This document shows, piece after piece, positions 33,169 through 42,785 of a DNA stretch of 64,000 nucleotides. This stretch comes from Vallitalea pronyensis (GTDB lineage: Bacteria > Bacillota > Clostridia > Lachnospirales > Vallitaleaceae). The stretch is taken from positions 1,011,001 through 1,075,000 of the forward strand of contig NZ_CP058649.1 in assembly GCF_018141445.1 (NCBI RefSeq). Direction: 5' to 3'. The notes under the pieces were generated by a model. The model saw only the letters and a program-made list of their open reading frames with translations, was not told where the DNA came from and did no database searches. The stretch's first letter is position 1; the number at the start of each line of letters is the position of its first letter. Position numbers and translations under genes: made by a program.

Positions 33169-33206
33169 GCAATGCATTTTCTTGATTAAGGGGATGCATT
33201 GTTTTT
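33169..33206 (+). terminator. Terminator between cdaR and glmM
   Basis: CAATGCAT and ATGCATTG arms are followed by five T. It may be partial, since the two transcription units are functionally linked. Between here and 33400 I see no gene. Confidence 0.75.
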
Positions 33207-33407
33207 ATGCATACAATGGGATTGCATCCTACTAGTATCATATAGATGTTGCTACATAAACCATGTAAAGCATAGTTTGTGTACAGCACAAGTCAATAAC
33301 ATTTTTGTAACATTGATTAAGCTAAAAACATATTACTATAATATAGACCAATCACTTAAGTGGTATATACCAGAAATGAAATTGAACAGGTTTTAAGGCG
33401 ATTTTAA

Positions 33408-33436
33408 TTGAAGGGAGAATTTACTAGTGCTATAAT
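33408..33436 (+). promoter_or_regulatory. Sigma-A promoter of glmM
   Basis: TTGAAG, a 17-base spacer and TATAAT with an extended TGC, 65 bases before the glmM ATG. Confidence 0.8.
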
Positions 33437-33501
33437 TGAAAACGTAAAATATCAAAGGCCTTGATAATTAAAGATACTATAAGGGACATGAAAGGAAAAA
33501 G

Positions 33502-34863
33502 ATGATGGGAAAATTATTTGGGACAGATGGTGTTCGTGGCGTAGCAAATCAGGAACTTACCATTGATCTAGCATTTAAGTTAGGGCAGGCAGGCGCCTAT
33601 GTCTTAACAAAAGAAAATAAGCATAAACCAACCATTTTAATTGGAAGAGATACAAGGATTTCAGGAGAAATGTTATCAGCAGCAATTATAGCAGGTATTT
33701 GTTCCGTAGGCGCTAATGCCGTCAGCTTAGGCATCGTACCCACACCAGCTGTTGCACACTTAACAAGGCTATACAACGCAGATGCAGGTGTGGTCATATC
33801 CGCATCCCATAATCCAGTAGAATACAACGGCATTAAATTCTTTAATAATAAGGGACATAAGTTATCGGATGCGCTGGAAGAAGAAATAGAAGACATTATC
33901 TTACATAATATGGATGAGATTCAATTAAGTATAGGAACCGATATTGGAAGAGTAACACATAAAACAGAAAGTATACATGCATATATCGATTACGTGAAAA
34001 CACGCATAGATATGGACCTAAAAGGCATGAAGATTGTTATAGATTGTGCGAATGGTGCCTCTTATGTATCTGCCCCAGAGACTTTACGTCAATTAGGTGC
34101 AGAAGTGTTCATCATTCATAATGAACCAGATGGCACCAACATCAATAAAAAATGCGGGTCAACCCACATGGACGATTTAAAGCATTTTGTGAAACAGATT
34201 GGTGCGGACATTGGTCTTGCCTTTGATGGCGATGCAGACCGTTGTTTAGCAGTAGATGAATGCGGACAGATGGTAGATGGCGACCAGATTATGGCCATCT
34301 GCGGTAATTACATGAAAATGCAAGGTACTCTGAAAAAAGATACCATTGTGGCAACTGTTATGAGTAACCTTGGCTTATTTATGATGGGAAAAGAAAAAGG
34401 TATTCAGATTGAGCAGACAACAGTTGGCGATCGTTATGTACTTGAGAAGATGATGGAAGAAGATTATAATCTGGGTGGAGAACAGTCAGGTCATATTATT
34501 TTCTTAGATGAAAATACAACAGGTGATGGATTATTAACAGCTCTACACCTTTTAGAAGCGTTAAAGCATTCCGACAAAACCTTGTCAGAACTTGCTAAGG
34601 TAATGGATGTACTGCCACAGATTTTAGTGAATGCAAAAGTAAAGAATGAACATAAAATGAAGTACTTAGAAGACCCAGAGATTAAGAAGGTTATTGACCA
34701 GCTAGAAGAAAAATTCCATGGTGAAGGTCGTGTATTGATTAGACCATCAGGAACAGAACCTTTAGTGCGTGTGATGATTGAAGGAAAAGATCAAGAAGCC
34801 CTAACCAAAGAAGCGAAGCAGTTAGCGGTATTAATAGAAAGTAGATTGAATGAGGAGGAATAG
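33502..34863 (+). CDS. glmM: Phosphoglucosamine mutase
   Basis: GlmM interconverts glucosamine-6-phosphate and glucosamine-1-phosphate on the way to UDP-GlcNAc. The 453-residue product begins [20 protein letters not shown]. It carries the phosphoserine loop [16 protein letters not shown] near residues 98-113, with the catalytic serine at about 101. The metal-binding loop AFDGDADRC lies near 240, the sugar-binding GEQSGHIIF near 327, and the phosphate-binding [12 protein letters not shown] near 413. All four active-site loops are present. It has its own promoter and is followed two bases later by glmS, so the two consecutive pathway enzymes are made together. In other Firmicutes GlmM binds CdaA, so proximity is functional. 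Confidence 0.97.
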   Translation: MMGKLFGTDGVRGVANQELTIDLAFKLGQAGAYVLTKENKHKPTILIGRDTRISGEMLSAAIIAGICSVGANAVSLGIVPTPAVAHLTRLYNADAGVVISASHNPVEYNGIKFFNNKGHKLSDALEEEIEDIILHNMDEIQLSIGTDIGRVTHKTESIHAYIDYVKTRIDMDLKGMKIVIDCANGASYVSAPETLRQLGAEVFIIHNEPDGTNINKKCGSTHMDDLKHFVKQIGADIGLAFDGDADRCLAVDECGQMVDGDQIMAICGNYMKMQGTLKKDTIVATVMSNLGLFMMGKEKGIQIEQTTVGDRYVLEKMMEEDYNLGGEQSGHIIFLDENTTGDGLLTALHLLEALKHSDKTLSELAKVMDVLPQILVNAKVKNEHKMKYLEDPEIKKVIDQLEEKFHGEGRVLIRPSGTEPLVRVMIEGKDQEALTKEAKQLAVLIESRLNEEE

Positions 34864-34865
34864 GA

Positions 34866-36698
34866 ATGTGTGGTATAGTAGGTTATATAGGTGATAGAGA
34901 AGCAACGCCTATCTTAATAGATGGTTTAAAAAGTTTAGAATATAGGGGCTACGATTCAGCTGGTGTCTCTATCCATAATGAAGCAATTATGTCCATTAAA
35001 ACAAAGGGACGATTGAAAAGGCTGGAAGAGCGGTTAACAGAGGAACCACTACAAGGCACCATTGGTATAGGTCATACTCGTTGGGCAACTCATGGGGAGC
35101 CATCAGATGTAAACTCCCATCCTCACTTGAATGGTTCATGTACCATATCCTTGGTGCATAATGGGATTATTGAGAATTATATGAACCTAAAGGAAGAATT
35201 AGAAGCCATGGGGCAAGCATTTTTATCCGAAACGGATACAGAAGTTGCTGTTCAGTTAATTGATTACTATTATAGAGAATCACATGATTTATTAGATGCT
35301 GTTTTACAAGCAGTTGATCGTATTGATGGTTCCTACGCATTTGGTGTGATGTGCCATGAAGAGCCAGATAAATTAATAGCAGTAAGAAAAGACAGCCCTC
35401 TTGTTATCGGTGTGGGTAAAGGTGAGAATTTTATTGCATCGGATATTCCAGCTATCTTAGAACATACGAGAGACATTTACCTCTTGGAAGATAAAGAGGT
35501 TGCCATTGTAACCAAGGAAGATATTACCATCATGGATACGACTAAGCAAGTTATTCAACGGGATGTCTTCAATGTGACTTGGGATATAAAAGCCGCTCAG
35601 AAAGATGGCTATGACCACTACATGTTAAAAGAAATATTCGAACAACCAAAGGTAGTGAAAGATACATTAGCGCCAAGACTTCCAATGGACCAAGACGATA
35701 TTGTTCTTGATAACATTACCCTTACAAAGGAAGTCCTTGAAAAGATTAACAAAATTTATATTGTTGCCTGTGGTACAGCTTCATACACGGGCTTAGTAGG
35801 TAAATATTTGATTGAAAGAGTGGCTAGAATACCTGTTGTTGCAGAAGTGGCATCAGAATTCCGTTACCGTGACCCCATTATGGATGAAAATACGCTAATG
35901 ATCGTGGTGTCACAATCAGGGGAAACTGCTGATACATTGGCAGCATTACGATTGGCTAAACAAGCAGGAGCTCATGTCATTGGTATTGTTAACGTGGTTG
36001 GTTCCACCATATCCAGAGATGCAGATGACGTGCTCTATACCCTGGCTGGTCCAGAAATAGCCGTTGCATCAACGAAGGCTTATTCTGCACAATTGTGTGC
36101 CATGTATCTGTTATCCATTAAGATTGCTATGGAACTTGGTAAACTATCCAAGGATGCATTCATTGAACTACGTAAAGAACTCTATTTATTGCCAGAAAAG
36201 GTATCTCAGGTTCTAAGTCAAGTAGACGATATTAAAGCATTAGCAGACAAATACATTAACTCTAAGAACGTCTTTTACATTGGTAGAGGTCTTGATTTTG
36301 CAGTATCCATGGAAGGGGCTCTTAAGCTCAAGGAGATAGCTTACCTACACGCTGAGCCTTATGCCGCAGGTGAATTAAAACACGGCCCAATAGCCCTTAT
36401 TGAAGATAATTCACTACTTGTTGGACTTACAGCCCACGAAGAGTTATATGATAAGACAGTAAGTAATATCAAAGAAGTTAAGGCAAGAGGAGCTAATGTA
36501 TTGGCCATTGCATTAGAAGATAATAAAGATATCAGTAAAATAGCCGATGATGTGATTTATGTTCCAAGAACTCACTGGATGTTCACATCACTCCTTGCAA
36601 ATATTCCACAGCAGATCTTTGCTTATTATATTTCTGTTGGGCTTGGGCATGATGTTGATAAGCCTAGGAATTTAGCTAAGAGTGTGACGGTGGAGTAG
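34866..36698 (+). CDS. glmS: Glutamine-fructose-6-phosphate aminotransferase
   Basis: GlmS makes glucosamine-6-phosphate from fructose-6-phosphate and glutamine. The 610-residue product starts MCGIVGYIG, with Cys2 as the N-terminal glutaminase nucleophile after methionine removal. GHTRWATHGEPSDVNSHPH and HNGIIENY complete the amidotransferase site in the first 240 residues. Two SIS domains follow, with CGTASYTG, VSQSGETADTLAALR and the C-terminal FYIGRGLDFAVSMEGALKLKEIAYLHAEPYAAGELKHGPIALIE and KPRNLAKSVTVE. The ribosome site GAGGAGGAATAG overlaps the end of glmM. I looked for the glmS ribozyme upstream; there is no room, as the gene starts two bases after glmM. Confidence 0.97.
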   Translation: MCGIVGYIGDREATPILIDGLKSLEYRGYDSAGVSIHNEAIMSIKTKGRLKRLEERLTEEPLQGTIGIGHTRWATHGEPSDVNSHPHLNGSCTISLVHNGIIENYMNLKEELEAMGQAFLSETDTEVAVQLIDYYYRESHDLLDAVLQAVDRIDGSYAFGVMCHEEPDKLIAVRKDSPLVIGVGKGENFIASDIPAILEHTRDIYLLEDKEVAIVTKEDITIMDTTKQVIQRDVFNVTWDIKAAQKDGYDHYMLKEIFEQPKVVKDTLAPRLPMDQDDIVLDNITLTKEVLEKINKIYIVACGTASYTGLVGKYLIERVARIPVVAEVASEFRYRDPIMDENTLMIVVSQSGETADTLAALRLAKQAGAHVIGIVNVVGSTISRDADDVLYTLAGPEIAVASTKAYSAQLCAMYLLSIKIAMELGKLSKDAFIELRKELYLLPEKVSQVLSQVDDIKALADKYINSKNVFYIGRGLDFAVSMEGALKLKEIAYLHAEPYAAGELKHGPIALIEDNSLLVGLTAHEELYDKTVSNIKEVKARGANVLAIALEDNKDISKIADDVIYVPRTHWMFTSLLANIPQQIFAYYISVGLGHDVDKPRNLAKSVTVE

Positions 36699-36797
36699 GT
36701 GGCTTATGAATATTATAGTCAGCTGTAGCAAAAGAAAAATGTTTGCCAAACGATAAAATAGTTTGCCTAGATAGAAAAAAGATTGCCAAATAATAAT

Positions 36798-36847
36798 AAA
36801 GATTGTCTATTCTAATGAAAAAAAGAATAGGCAATCTTTTCTTTTTA
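36798..36847 (+). terminator. Intrinsic terminator of glmM-glmS
   Basis: AAAGATTGTCTATTCT pairs with AGAATAGGCAATCTTTT, followed by CTTTTT. Short repeats of TTTGCC-type sequence precede it. Confidence 0.85.
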
Positions 36848-36861
36848 TGTAATGCTAATCC

Positions 36862-36973
36862 TTACTTAAATGTAATGACAATCTGCCATACACTATTGCC
36901 ATCGGTGCGTGACAATGATTGCTTTTCCCATCCGTTTCCATCACTAATATATCTGGTACCTCTAAAAATGCCT
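36862..36973 (-). pseudogene. C-terminal gene fragment, unknown protein
   Basis: On the minus strand, ending in TAA at 36862-36864, one frame reads GIFRGTRYISDGNGWEKQSLSRTDGNSVWQIVITFK. It has the look of coding sequence, but it runs into a stop codon upstream and has no start. It is probably the tail of a lost gene. The rest of the gap to 37274 is AT-rich without features. Confidence 0.35.
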
Positions 36974-37274
36974 TAAGCATAGGTGATTTTGTTGATACTT
37001 CTTATGTTTCTAGTTGAACAATTCGTATGAAAAACTTTTTGACCTGTGAAAACAAAGGTAAATTTTCAGAATATGACAATATATAACATATAATGATTAT
37101 AATAAACATTATTTATACTGATTAGAAGCGTTATATTGTATTTATTTTTATATTAACTACTTAAATACAATAATTTAAAATAATACAAAATAATAAATGG
37201 ACATGCACAAAAATGTGTGTTAATATGTTAGAGTAAGTCTATAAGATAAAAAATATTATTTAGGAGGGATTTAC

Positions 37275-37589
37275 ATGAAAATAATTAGAAAATTATTAAT
37301 AGTGGCGTTATCTATGGCAATCTTCACAACGTCCATGCCTGCTATGGCAAGTGTTAGTTCAGAAAAACAACATGTGAGTTATAGTTCAAGTAGAAGTTGT
37401 TCAGAGGGAAATCATTCCTGGCGTATTAGTAAAGTAACAACTATAGATCCTGAGTTTAAATTTGAAGTGGGTATAAAATACTATCGAGAAAAGTATACTC
37501 ATTATACTCATAAAACTTGTAGGGTGTGTAGCGAGTTTAGAAGTATAGAAGAAGGTGTAACATATAGTGACTGGGTGCCAATGTATTAA
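37275..37589 (+). CDS. Small secreted Cys/His-rich protein
   Basis: This 104-residue protein starts at an ATG with TAGGAGGGA upstream. Residues 1-25 (MKIIRKLLIVALSMAIFTTSMPAMA) form a signal peptide cleaved after AMA. The mature part of about 79 residues has SCSEGNHSW near the N-terminus and YTHYTHKTCRVCSEFRS later, so one cysteine, several histidines and a CxxC pair could bind a metal or form a disulphide. The end reads GVTYSDWVPMY. No family is recognised. It stands alone, with a hairpin at 37656-37701 downstream. Confidence 0.65.
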   Translation: MKIIRKLLIVALSMAIFTTSMPAMASVSSEKQHVSYSSSRSCSEGNHSWRISKVTTIDPEFKFEVGIKYYREKYTHYTHKTCRVCSEFRSIEEGVTYSDWVPMY

Positions 37590-37655
37590 TTTTGAATATT
37601 AAAACAAAGTTTTATTTTAATATGAGATTAAAGCTGAAGTACATAAAAAAGTAAT

Positions 37656-37701
37656 GACATCACTTCAAGAGCAATGATAAAATGATACTTGAAGTGGTGT
37701 C
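37656..37701 (+). terminator. Hairpin after the small secreted protein gene
   Basis: GACATCACTTCAAG and CTTGAAGTGGTGTC arms pair over 14 bp with one wobble and an 18-base loop; the T run is weak. The rest of the gap to 37944 holds nothing I can name. Confidence 0.55.
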
Positions 37702-37944
37702 TATTCTTATGGTTAAATAAAGAAATTAATGGTTGCACAACATAACTCTTATTCGTCTCAAATAAAGGCACAAATTCCATTAACAAATCCATATCTCATA
37801 ATAAAAATCTAAGTTTGTCTCCTGAAAAAACTTGTTAATCAGCTTGTTATTTGATAAGATAAAGTTCGACACCTATTACATCCTTTAGTGAGAGTTTGTT
37901 AATGAACTTTATCATATACTAAATTATCTTGGAGGGGTTAATTT

Positions 37945-38790
37945 ATGAAAAGATTACTTTTACTACTATTGCTTGTATTATGCCTTTCAGGTTGTATGAA
38001 ATTTGTTCAAACCCCACATAAACATAATGAACAAGAAACATCAGATAATCTAAGTAGCTCAAGTTCAGAACAAAAATCAGATTCTTTATATGCTGAAATA
38101 AATGATAATATACATGAATTAAATAATGCTCTCCTCAAAGAAATTGTACAGAGCTATTTTCTTGTTTTTGATTTTGATATGTCTTTTAATGAGGATGATT
38201 TTGTGGATTATGAAAGAGCCTATCAATATATGAGGAGTGCGGGGACATATCCAATAGAGCCTTTTGAATACTGGAAGATATTTGAGAAGTATTATGATTC
38301 AAAATCAGATCAGTATACCATTCCTGTCGAACTTGTTGATAAGCTTATATTAGAGGAAAAAATAAAATCTTCACAGTTTGCCGGACTTACTGTAGTTGAT
38401 GATACTTATATAGTTGAGAGTTCCTTTTGGACCGTGAGACCAGAGCTTCATGGGTATTTTAACAAAGATACATGGACACTTACAGTACCATCAGAAATTG
38501 TGGATGAATATATATTGAGCAAGTTTAATACAAAAATAGACTACTCACAAGTTAAAGAATATGATGAAAACAGCCACACCTATACTTATGAGCCGTTTAT
38601 GGGATCATTTCATTACGATATATCCGTTGATGAAGTAATAGTTGATGATGAGATCGTAAAATTTAAGTGTATACTAACGAATGAGATAGAGGAAAATGAA
38701 AGTCTTTCTTATGAGACGACTTTTGTAATAAAGTTTGTACATGGTGAGTATAAATTTTTATCTGTTGATATTAAAGATAATAACATATAG
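37945..38790 (+). CDS. Lipoprotein of unknown function
   Basis: This 281-residue protein starts at an ATG with TTGGAGGGG upstream. Residues 1-17 (MKRLLLLLLLVLCLSGC) are a lipoprotein signal with lipobox LSGC, so it should be anchored to the outer face of the membrane. A Ser/Glu/Gln-rich linker (HNEQETSDNLSSSSSEQKSDS) precedes an acidic folded region from about residue 50 (NNALLKEIVQSYFLVFDFDMSFNEDDFVDYERAYQYM). The C-terminal part (HTYTYEPFMGSFHYDISVDEVIVDDEIVKFKCILTNEIEENESLSYETTFVIKFVHGEYKFLSVDIKD) looks like a beta-rich NTF2-like or Cys-less domain. No family is recognised, and the neighbours give no clue. Confidence 0.7.
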   Translation: MKRLLLLLLLVLCLSGCMKFVQTPHKHNEQETSDNLSSSSSEQKSDSLYAEINDNIHELNNALLKEIVQSYFLVFDFDMSFNEDDFVDYERAYQYMRSAGTYPIEPFEYWKIFEKYYDSKSDQYTIPVELVDKLILEEKIKSSQFAGLTVVDDTYIVESSFWTVRPELHGYFNKDTWTLTVPSEIVDEYILSKFNTKIDYSQVKEYDENSHTYTYEPFMGSFHYDISVDEVIVDDEIVKFKCILTNEIEENESLSYETTFVIKFVHGEYKFLSVDIKDNNI

Positions 38791-38916
38791 TTTTTATGTG
38801 TTGAAGGTTTATTTGAGAACAAAGTAAGAGGTATGAGCATGACTCCACTTAGAAAAGAGAATGGTTTCAGAACTATTATATATAAGGCATAAGCTTATAG
38901 CAGATGAGAAAATACG

Positions 38917-38962
38917 AGTACTTTTTTTAATCCTTAACGGGAAGCCAAAAAGGTGCTTTTTT
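38917..38962 (+). terminator. Intrinsic terminator before the AraC regulator
   Basis: AGTACTTTTTT pairs with AAAAAGGTGCT with wobbles, followed by six T. The rest of the gap from 38791 to 39107 shows nothing else. Confidence 0.55.
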
Positions 38963-39107
38963 ATGCCCTAAAATAAGAAACGTGGGTTTGGAAGCAAAAG
39001 GAGAGAGGGTTTGATGGGGATAGATTAAGAGGTTAGAAAATAGCAAGAATCATTAAATATGCTTAATAGGAATTTGTTATAATCCTGTATGAAAGGAGGA
39101 AGCTGCA

Positions 39108-39961
39108 ATGTTTTGTAAAGTAATGCATGTTATAGATACTATTGACTATATAGAGGAGCATTTATCTGAGAAGCTGGATTTAGATATAGTAGCAAGTGCT
39201 GTTCACTATTCAAAATATTATGTACACCGAATATTTACAACTTCCGTTGGTTTAACAATACATGATTACATACAACGAAGAAAGTTGACGGAAGCTGCAA
39301 AATTGCTGGTATTTTCAAATAGGCCTATCATTGAAATTGCATTGGTAGCTGGATATGAAAGTCAACAAGCATTTACTTCTATTTTTAAAGCGATGTATAA
39401 GAAATCTCCTAATCAATTTCGGAGAGATCAGGAATTTTATCCTTTGCAGCTAAGATTTGTTTTGAAGAAAAAGAACATAGGTTTAGGGAATATTCAGAAA
39501 TTACAACAAGAAATTACACTTGCAACCTTATGGGATATTCCATTATGGATGGACTTAGTAAGATTAGTCATAGACGGTTTCCCTAATTTGCAGGAGGAAG
39601 AATATATACTTCAGCTGAAACAGTGTATTGTTGAAAAAAGAGCTTTAATATTCAAATTTGATAATATTGCTATTGGAAATATGATATTTAATCAAGACAC
39701 AGGAAGATTGACTTTTTTGGGATACATCCCCAATATCGTCATTCTGAAATAGCACAAGCATTTCTTGAGAAAGTTATGAATGACTTTTTGATAAATACTG
39801 CTGTTTCAATCACTACTTTTCGTGAGGGAGATAAAGCAGATACAGGACAAAGAAAAATGCTAAAACAGTTAGGTTTTGCAGAAGCAGAACTATTAATAGA
39901 ATTTGGATACCCTACACAGAAGCTTGTGTTATCTTCTGAGAAAGGAAAAAGCAATGAATAA
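39108..39961 (+). pseudogene. AraC-family regulator split by a homopolymer frameshift
   Basis: The ATG at 39108 has AAAGGAGG upstream. The first part, to 39752, is a tandem helix-turn-helix AraC domain at the N-terminus (LDLDIVASAVHYSKYYVHRIFTTSVGLTIHDYIQRRKL and IIEIALVAGYESQQAFTSIFKAMYKKSPNQFRR), followed by a ligand-domain-like stretch. The frame ends early after a run of six T at 39713-39718. Adding one T restores GIHPQYRHSEIAQAFLEKVMNDFLINTAVSITTFREGDKADTGQRKMLKQLGFAEAELLIEFGYPTQKL to a TAA at 39961. That end overlaps the MATE start by 8 bases, so it probably regulated this exporter. A seven-T version, phase variation or sequencing error are all possible. Confidence 0.75.
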
Positions 39962-41309
39962 ATCTGATAACCCTTTGTCACAAGATTTCACTTTACTTTC
40001 TTTATTAAGATTTGCTTTCCCGTCTATTGTAATGATGATCTTTATGGGACTATATACTATCGTTGATACCATATTTGTATCAAGACTGGTGAATACCAAT
40101 GCACTGTCAGCGATAAATATTGTATGCCCTGTAATAAATATTATTATTGGTTTAGCGTCTATGATTGCTACTGGTGGAAATGCTATTGTTGCAAAAAAAA
40201 TGGGAGCGAATGAAAGAAAAAGGGCAAATCAAGACTTTACATTATTGATTATTTTCGGAGTTTTACTGGGTTTGCTTATAACAATTTTGGGAGTTGTGTT
40301 TATCGATAAAATTATATGGGAATTTGGCTCAAATAAAATATTATATCCATATTGTAAAAGCTATTTATTAGTTATATTGATTTTTACCCCTGCCAGCATC
40401 TTGCAAGTTCTTTTTCAAAATTTGATTATAACAGCAGGAAAGCCAATGCTAGGATTGATATTATCAGTTGGAGCAGGTGTCATCAATATTATATTTGATT
40501 ATATCTTCATTGTTCCATTTAAAATGGGGATTACTGGTTCTGCTCTAGGTACGGGTATTGGCTATGTAGTTCCAACTGTAGTTGGAATCATAATTTTTCT
40601 TAGAGGTAAGGGTACATTGAAATTTGTAAGACCAATTTTAGACATAGGTGTATTAATTGAAAGTTGCTGCAATGGTTTTTCAGAAATGGTTAGTCAGATG
40701 TCAACAGCAATGACAACATTTTTGTTCAACTTGATTATGATGAATTTGCTGGGAGAGAATGGTGTTGCTGCGATTACTATTATTATCTATACACAGTTTA
40801 TGCTAACTGCTCTCTATATAGGTTTTTCTATGGGGGTTGCGCCAATAATTAGTTATAACTATGGAGCGAAGAATTATCAAAGGTTAAAAAAGATATTTAA
40901 TAATAGTATGTTGTTTATATGTATAATGTCTATTTTAGTTTGGCTAGGATCATTATTTGGTGGTTTTTTATTGATTCATATTTTTAGTCCACAAAATACA
41001 GAGGTGTTTAACATAACAAATAATGGCTTTTCCATCTTTAAATATTCATTTTTGTTATGTGGTTTTAATATTTTTACTTCTGCTATGTTTACTGCCTTAT
41101 CCGATGGAAAAATCTCTGCTATCATTTCATTTCTAAGAACATTTGTATTTATTGCAGTTGGACTTTCTATATTACCAACAATGTTAAATGTTCTGGGGGT
41201 ATGGATTGCTGTACCATTTGCTGAACTACTTACACTAATTATTTCGGTTATATTTATCATGAAATATAGAAGTAAGTGTTCCAACAAAATAAACTCGTGC
41301 GAAAGATAA
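39954..41309 (+). CDS. MATE-family multidrug exporter
   Basis: I choose the ATG at 39954 (MNKSDNPLSQDFTLLSLLRFAFPSIVMMIFMGLYTIVDTIFVSRLVNTNALSAI), with GAAAGGAAAA upstream. The 451-residue product has twelve predicted helices in two homologous halves. The ligand and Na/H-coupling features of the family are seen in GLYTIVDTIFVSR, TGGNAIVAKKMGANE and, in the second half, GENGVAAITIIIYTQFMLTALYIGFSMGVAPIISYNYGAKNYQRLKK. Such proteins export drugs or metabolites using a sodium or proton gradient. It overlaps the end of the frameshifted AraC gene by 8 bases, which suggests local control. The substrate is unknown. Confidence 0.9.
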   Translation: MNKSDNPLSQDFTLLSLLRFAFPSIVMMIFMGLYTIVDTIFVSRLVNTNALSAINIVCPVINIIIGLASMIATGGNAIVAKKMGANERKRANQDFTLLIIFGVLLGLLITILGVVFIDKIIWEFGSNKILYPYCKSYLLVILIFTPASILQVLFQNLIITAGKPMLGLILSVGAGVINIIFDYIFIVPFKMGITGSALGTGIGYVVPTVVGIIIFLRGKGTLKFVRPILDIGVLIESCCNGFSEMVSQMSTAMTTFLFNLIMMNLLGENGVAAITIIIYTQFMLTALYIGFSMGVAPIISYNYGAKNYQRLKKIFNNSMLFICIMSILVWLGSLFGGFLLIHIFSPQNTEVFNITNNGFSIFKYSFLLCGFNIFTSAMFTALSDGKISAIISFLRTFVFIAVGLSILPTMLNVLGVWIAVPFAELLTLIISVIFIMKYRSKCSNKINSCER

Positions 41310-41413
41310 GAATGGTGTGATAAAGTCATGTAGTTTTTGGATGAAAAAGTCTAGAGTACATGACTTATTTCAAAGGGTTGTGGTAAAATCAGTATTTTTA
41401 ACAATCTTATCCT

Positions 41414-41460
41414 AAAAAAGATCAGTTTTTGAATTTATATTTCATTAACTGGTCTTTTTT
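41414..41460 (+). terminator. Intrinsic terminator after the MATE gene
   Basis: AAAAAAGATCAG pairs with CTGGTCTTTTTT with one wobble. An additional AAGTCATGTA/TACATGACTT hairpin lies upstream at about 41324-41364. Confidence 0.75.
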
Positions 41461-41625
41461 CTTTGTACTAACATGGTGCATATTGTTTAACACATGACAG
41501 AAACATATTACCTTTTAGTCATATTTTCACAATTTACATATCACAAACTTTATCCTCTCTCCATACTGACGTCTATCGTTGGGTCAATTTATAGTTATAA
41601 TATTTTAATAATATAATAATTATAT

Positions 41626-41663
41626 TATATATAGTTAGTATAAATTTGTATTAACTATATATA
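41626..41663. promoter_or_regulatory. 12-bp inverted repeat upstream of the repeat-protein gene
   Basis: TATATATAGTTA and TAACTATATATA are perfect inverted arms separated by 14 bases in very AT-rich DNA, 113 bases before the start codon. It may be an operator or only the product of extreme AT content. Confidence 0.4.
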
Positions 41664-41776
41664 AGTAAATAATATTGAAAAGTAGATATTGAAAGGAGAT
41701 GATAAAAGCTAATTTAAATAATACCATTTTAACCATTTTACGAAAATAATAAATCATTTTTCAGGAGGTCTATAAT

Positions 41777-42658
41777 ATGAAGAAAAGAGTATCTATTGTG
41801 TGTGTTTTATCGTTAGTCATGTCACTATTTTGGAGTTCTCAAGCTCAAGCAGCAACTAGAGTATATATGGGAAGTTGGGATTTAAACGGTAATGGTCAAT
41901 TACAAAGTGTTTATAATCGAGGTTCATATATCCAGGTTGAACAACCTACAGGAGGGTTTAAGTCATATTCCATAACCAGTGGAAGTTGGGCATTATTAAA
42001 AGGAGGTGTTACCGATACAGATGGTCTTCCAGGCAATGAAATGGTGATTAATTGCGGTTCATATATTAAAATAATCCGTGACGCAAAAGGTACAACAAAA
42101 ACATACTCGGTAACCAGTGGGAATTGGGCTTTATTACAAGGTGGTATAACCAATACAGATGGTAACCCTGGCAATGAAATTGTTATTAATTGCGGTTCTT
42201 ATATAAAAATAATCCGTGACGCAAAAAGTACGACAAAAACATACACAGTAACCAGTGGAAATTGGGCTTTATTACAAGGTGGTATAACCGATACGGATGG
42301 CTATCCAGGTAATGAAATTGTTATTAATTGCGGTTCTTATATAAAAATAATCCGTGACGCAAAAAGTACGTCAAAAACATACACAGTAACCAGTGGGAAT
42401 TGGGCTTTATTGAGTGGCGGTATAACCGATACGGATGGGCATGCAGGTAATGAAATCGTTATTAATTGCGGTTCTTATATAAAAGTAATCCGTGACGCAA
42501 AAAGTACATCAAAAACATACACCACAACCAGCGGAAATTGGTCTCTAGTTGGTATTTATAACTATGATGGTAACCCTGGCAATGAAATTATATATCGATA
42601 CAGCAGTGGTACATTTGCAATATTTGATGCAACAGGTACAAAGCGTAAGATAGGATAG
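41777..42658 (+). CDS. Secreted tandem-repeat protein, beta-propeller-like
   Basis: This 293-residue protein has a signal peptide (MKKRVSIVCVLSLVMSLFWSSQAQA, cleaved near residue 25). Nearly all the rest is tandem repeats of 46 residues (138 bases) of the form GGITDTDGYPGNEIVINCGSYIKIIRDAKST-KTYTVTSGNWALL. About four are near-identical, with diverged first and last units. Each has a D-x-D-G-x-P-G-N-E-I loop like the calcium loops of FG-GAP/VCBS propeller blades and ends with SGNWALL. Six blades would close a propeller; this is inference. The near-identity at DNA level (bases about 42000-42530) points to recent expansion. The function is unknown; a surface binding role is likely. Confidence 0.75.
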   Translation: MKKRVSIVCVLSLVMSLFWSSQAQAATRVYMGSWDLNGNGQLQSVYNRGSYIQVEQPTGGFKSYSITSGSWALLKGGVTDTDGLPGNEMVINCGSYIKIIRDAKGTTKTYSVTSGNWALLQGGITNTDGNPGNEIVINCGSYIKIIRDAKSTTKTYTVTSGNWALLQGGITDTDGYPGNEIVINCGSYIKIIRDAKSTSKTYTVTSGNWALLSGGITDTDGHAGNEIVINCGSYIKVIRDAKSTSKTYTTTSGNWSLVGIYNYDGNPGNEIIYRYSSGTFAIFDATGTKRKIG

Positions 42659-42668
42659 ATGGACTTAA

Positions 42669-42715
42669 TAAGATTGCCCTTATAAAAAGTTATTTATAAA
42701 GGCAATCTTTATTTT
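42669..42715 (+). terminator. Bidirectional terminator between convergent genes
   Basis: AAGATTGCC ... TTTATAAAGGCAATCTT forms a stem with flanking A and T. It serves the repeat protein gene and possibly the ferritin-like gene. Confidence 0.8.
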
Positions 42716-42785
42716 TATACTATCATTCAACTGTAAAGACTTAGTGTAAAAAGTTTCCAATAGAACAAGCAAATGAAGTGGGCTT

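Noticed and set aside
34860..34866. glmS ribozyme or riboswitch upstream of glmS
   Set aside because: Only two bases separate glmM and glmS, leaving no room for the ribozyme.
36699..36848. CRISPR-like array from the repeated TTTGCC/GATTGCC units after glmS
   Set aside because: There are only three short, irregular units without equal spacing, and they merge into an ordinary terminator.
41991..42560. CRISPR or satellite array from the 138-bp repeats
   Set aside because: The units are continuous in-frame coding sequence of a secreted protein.
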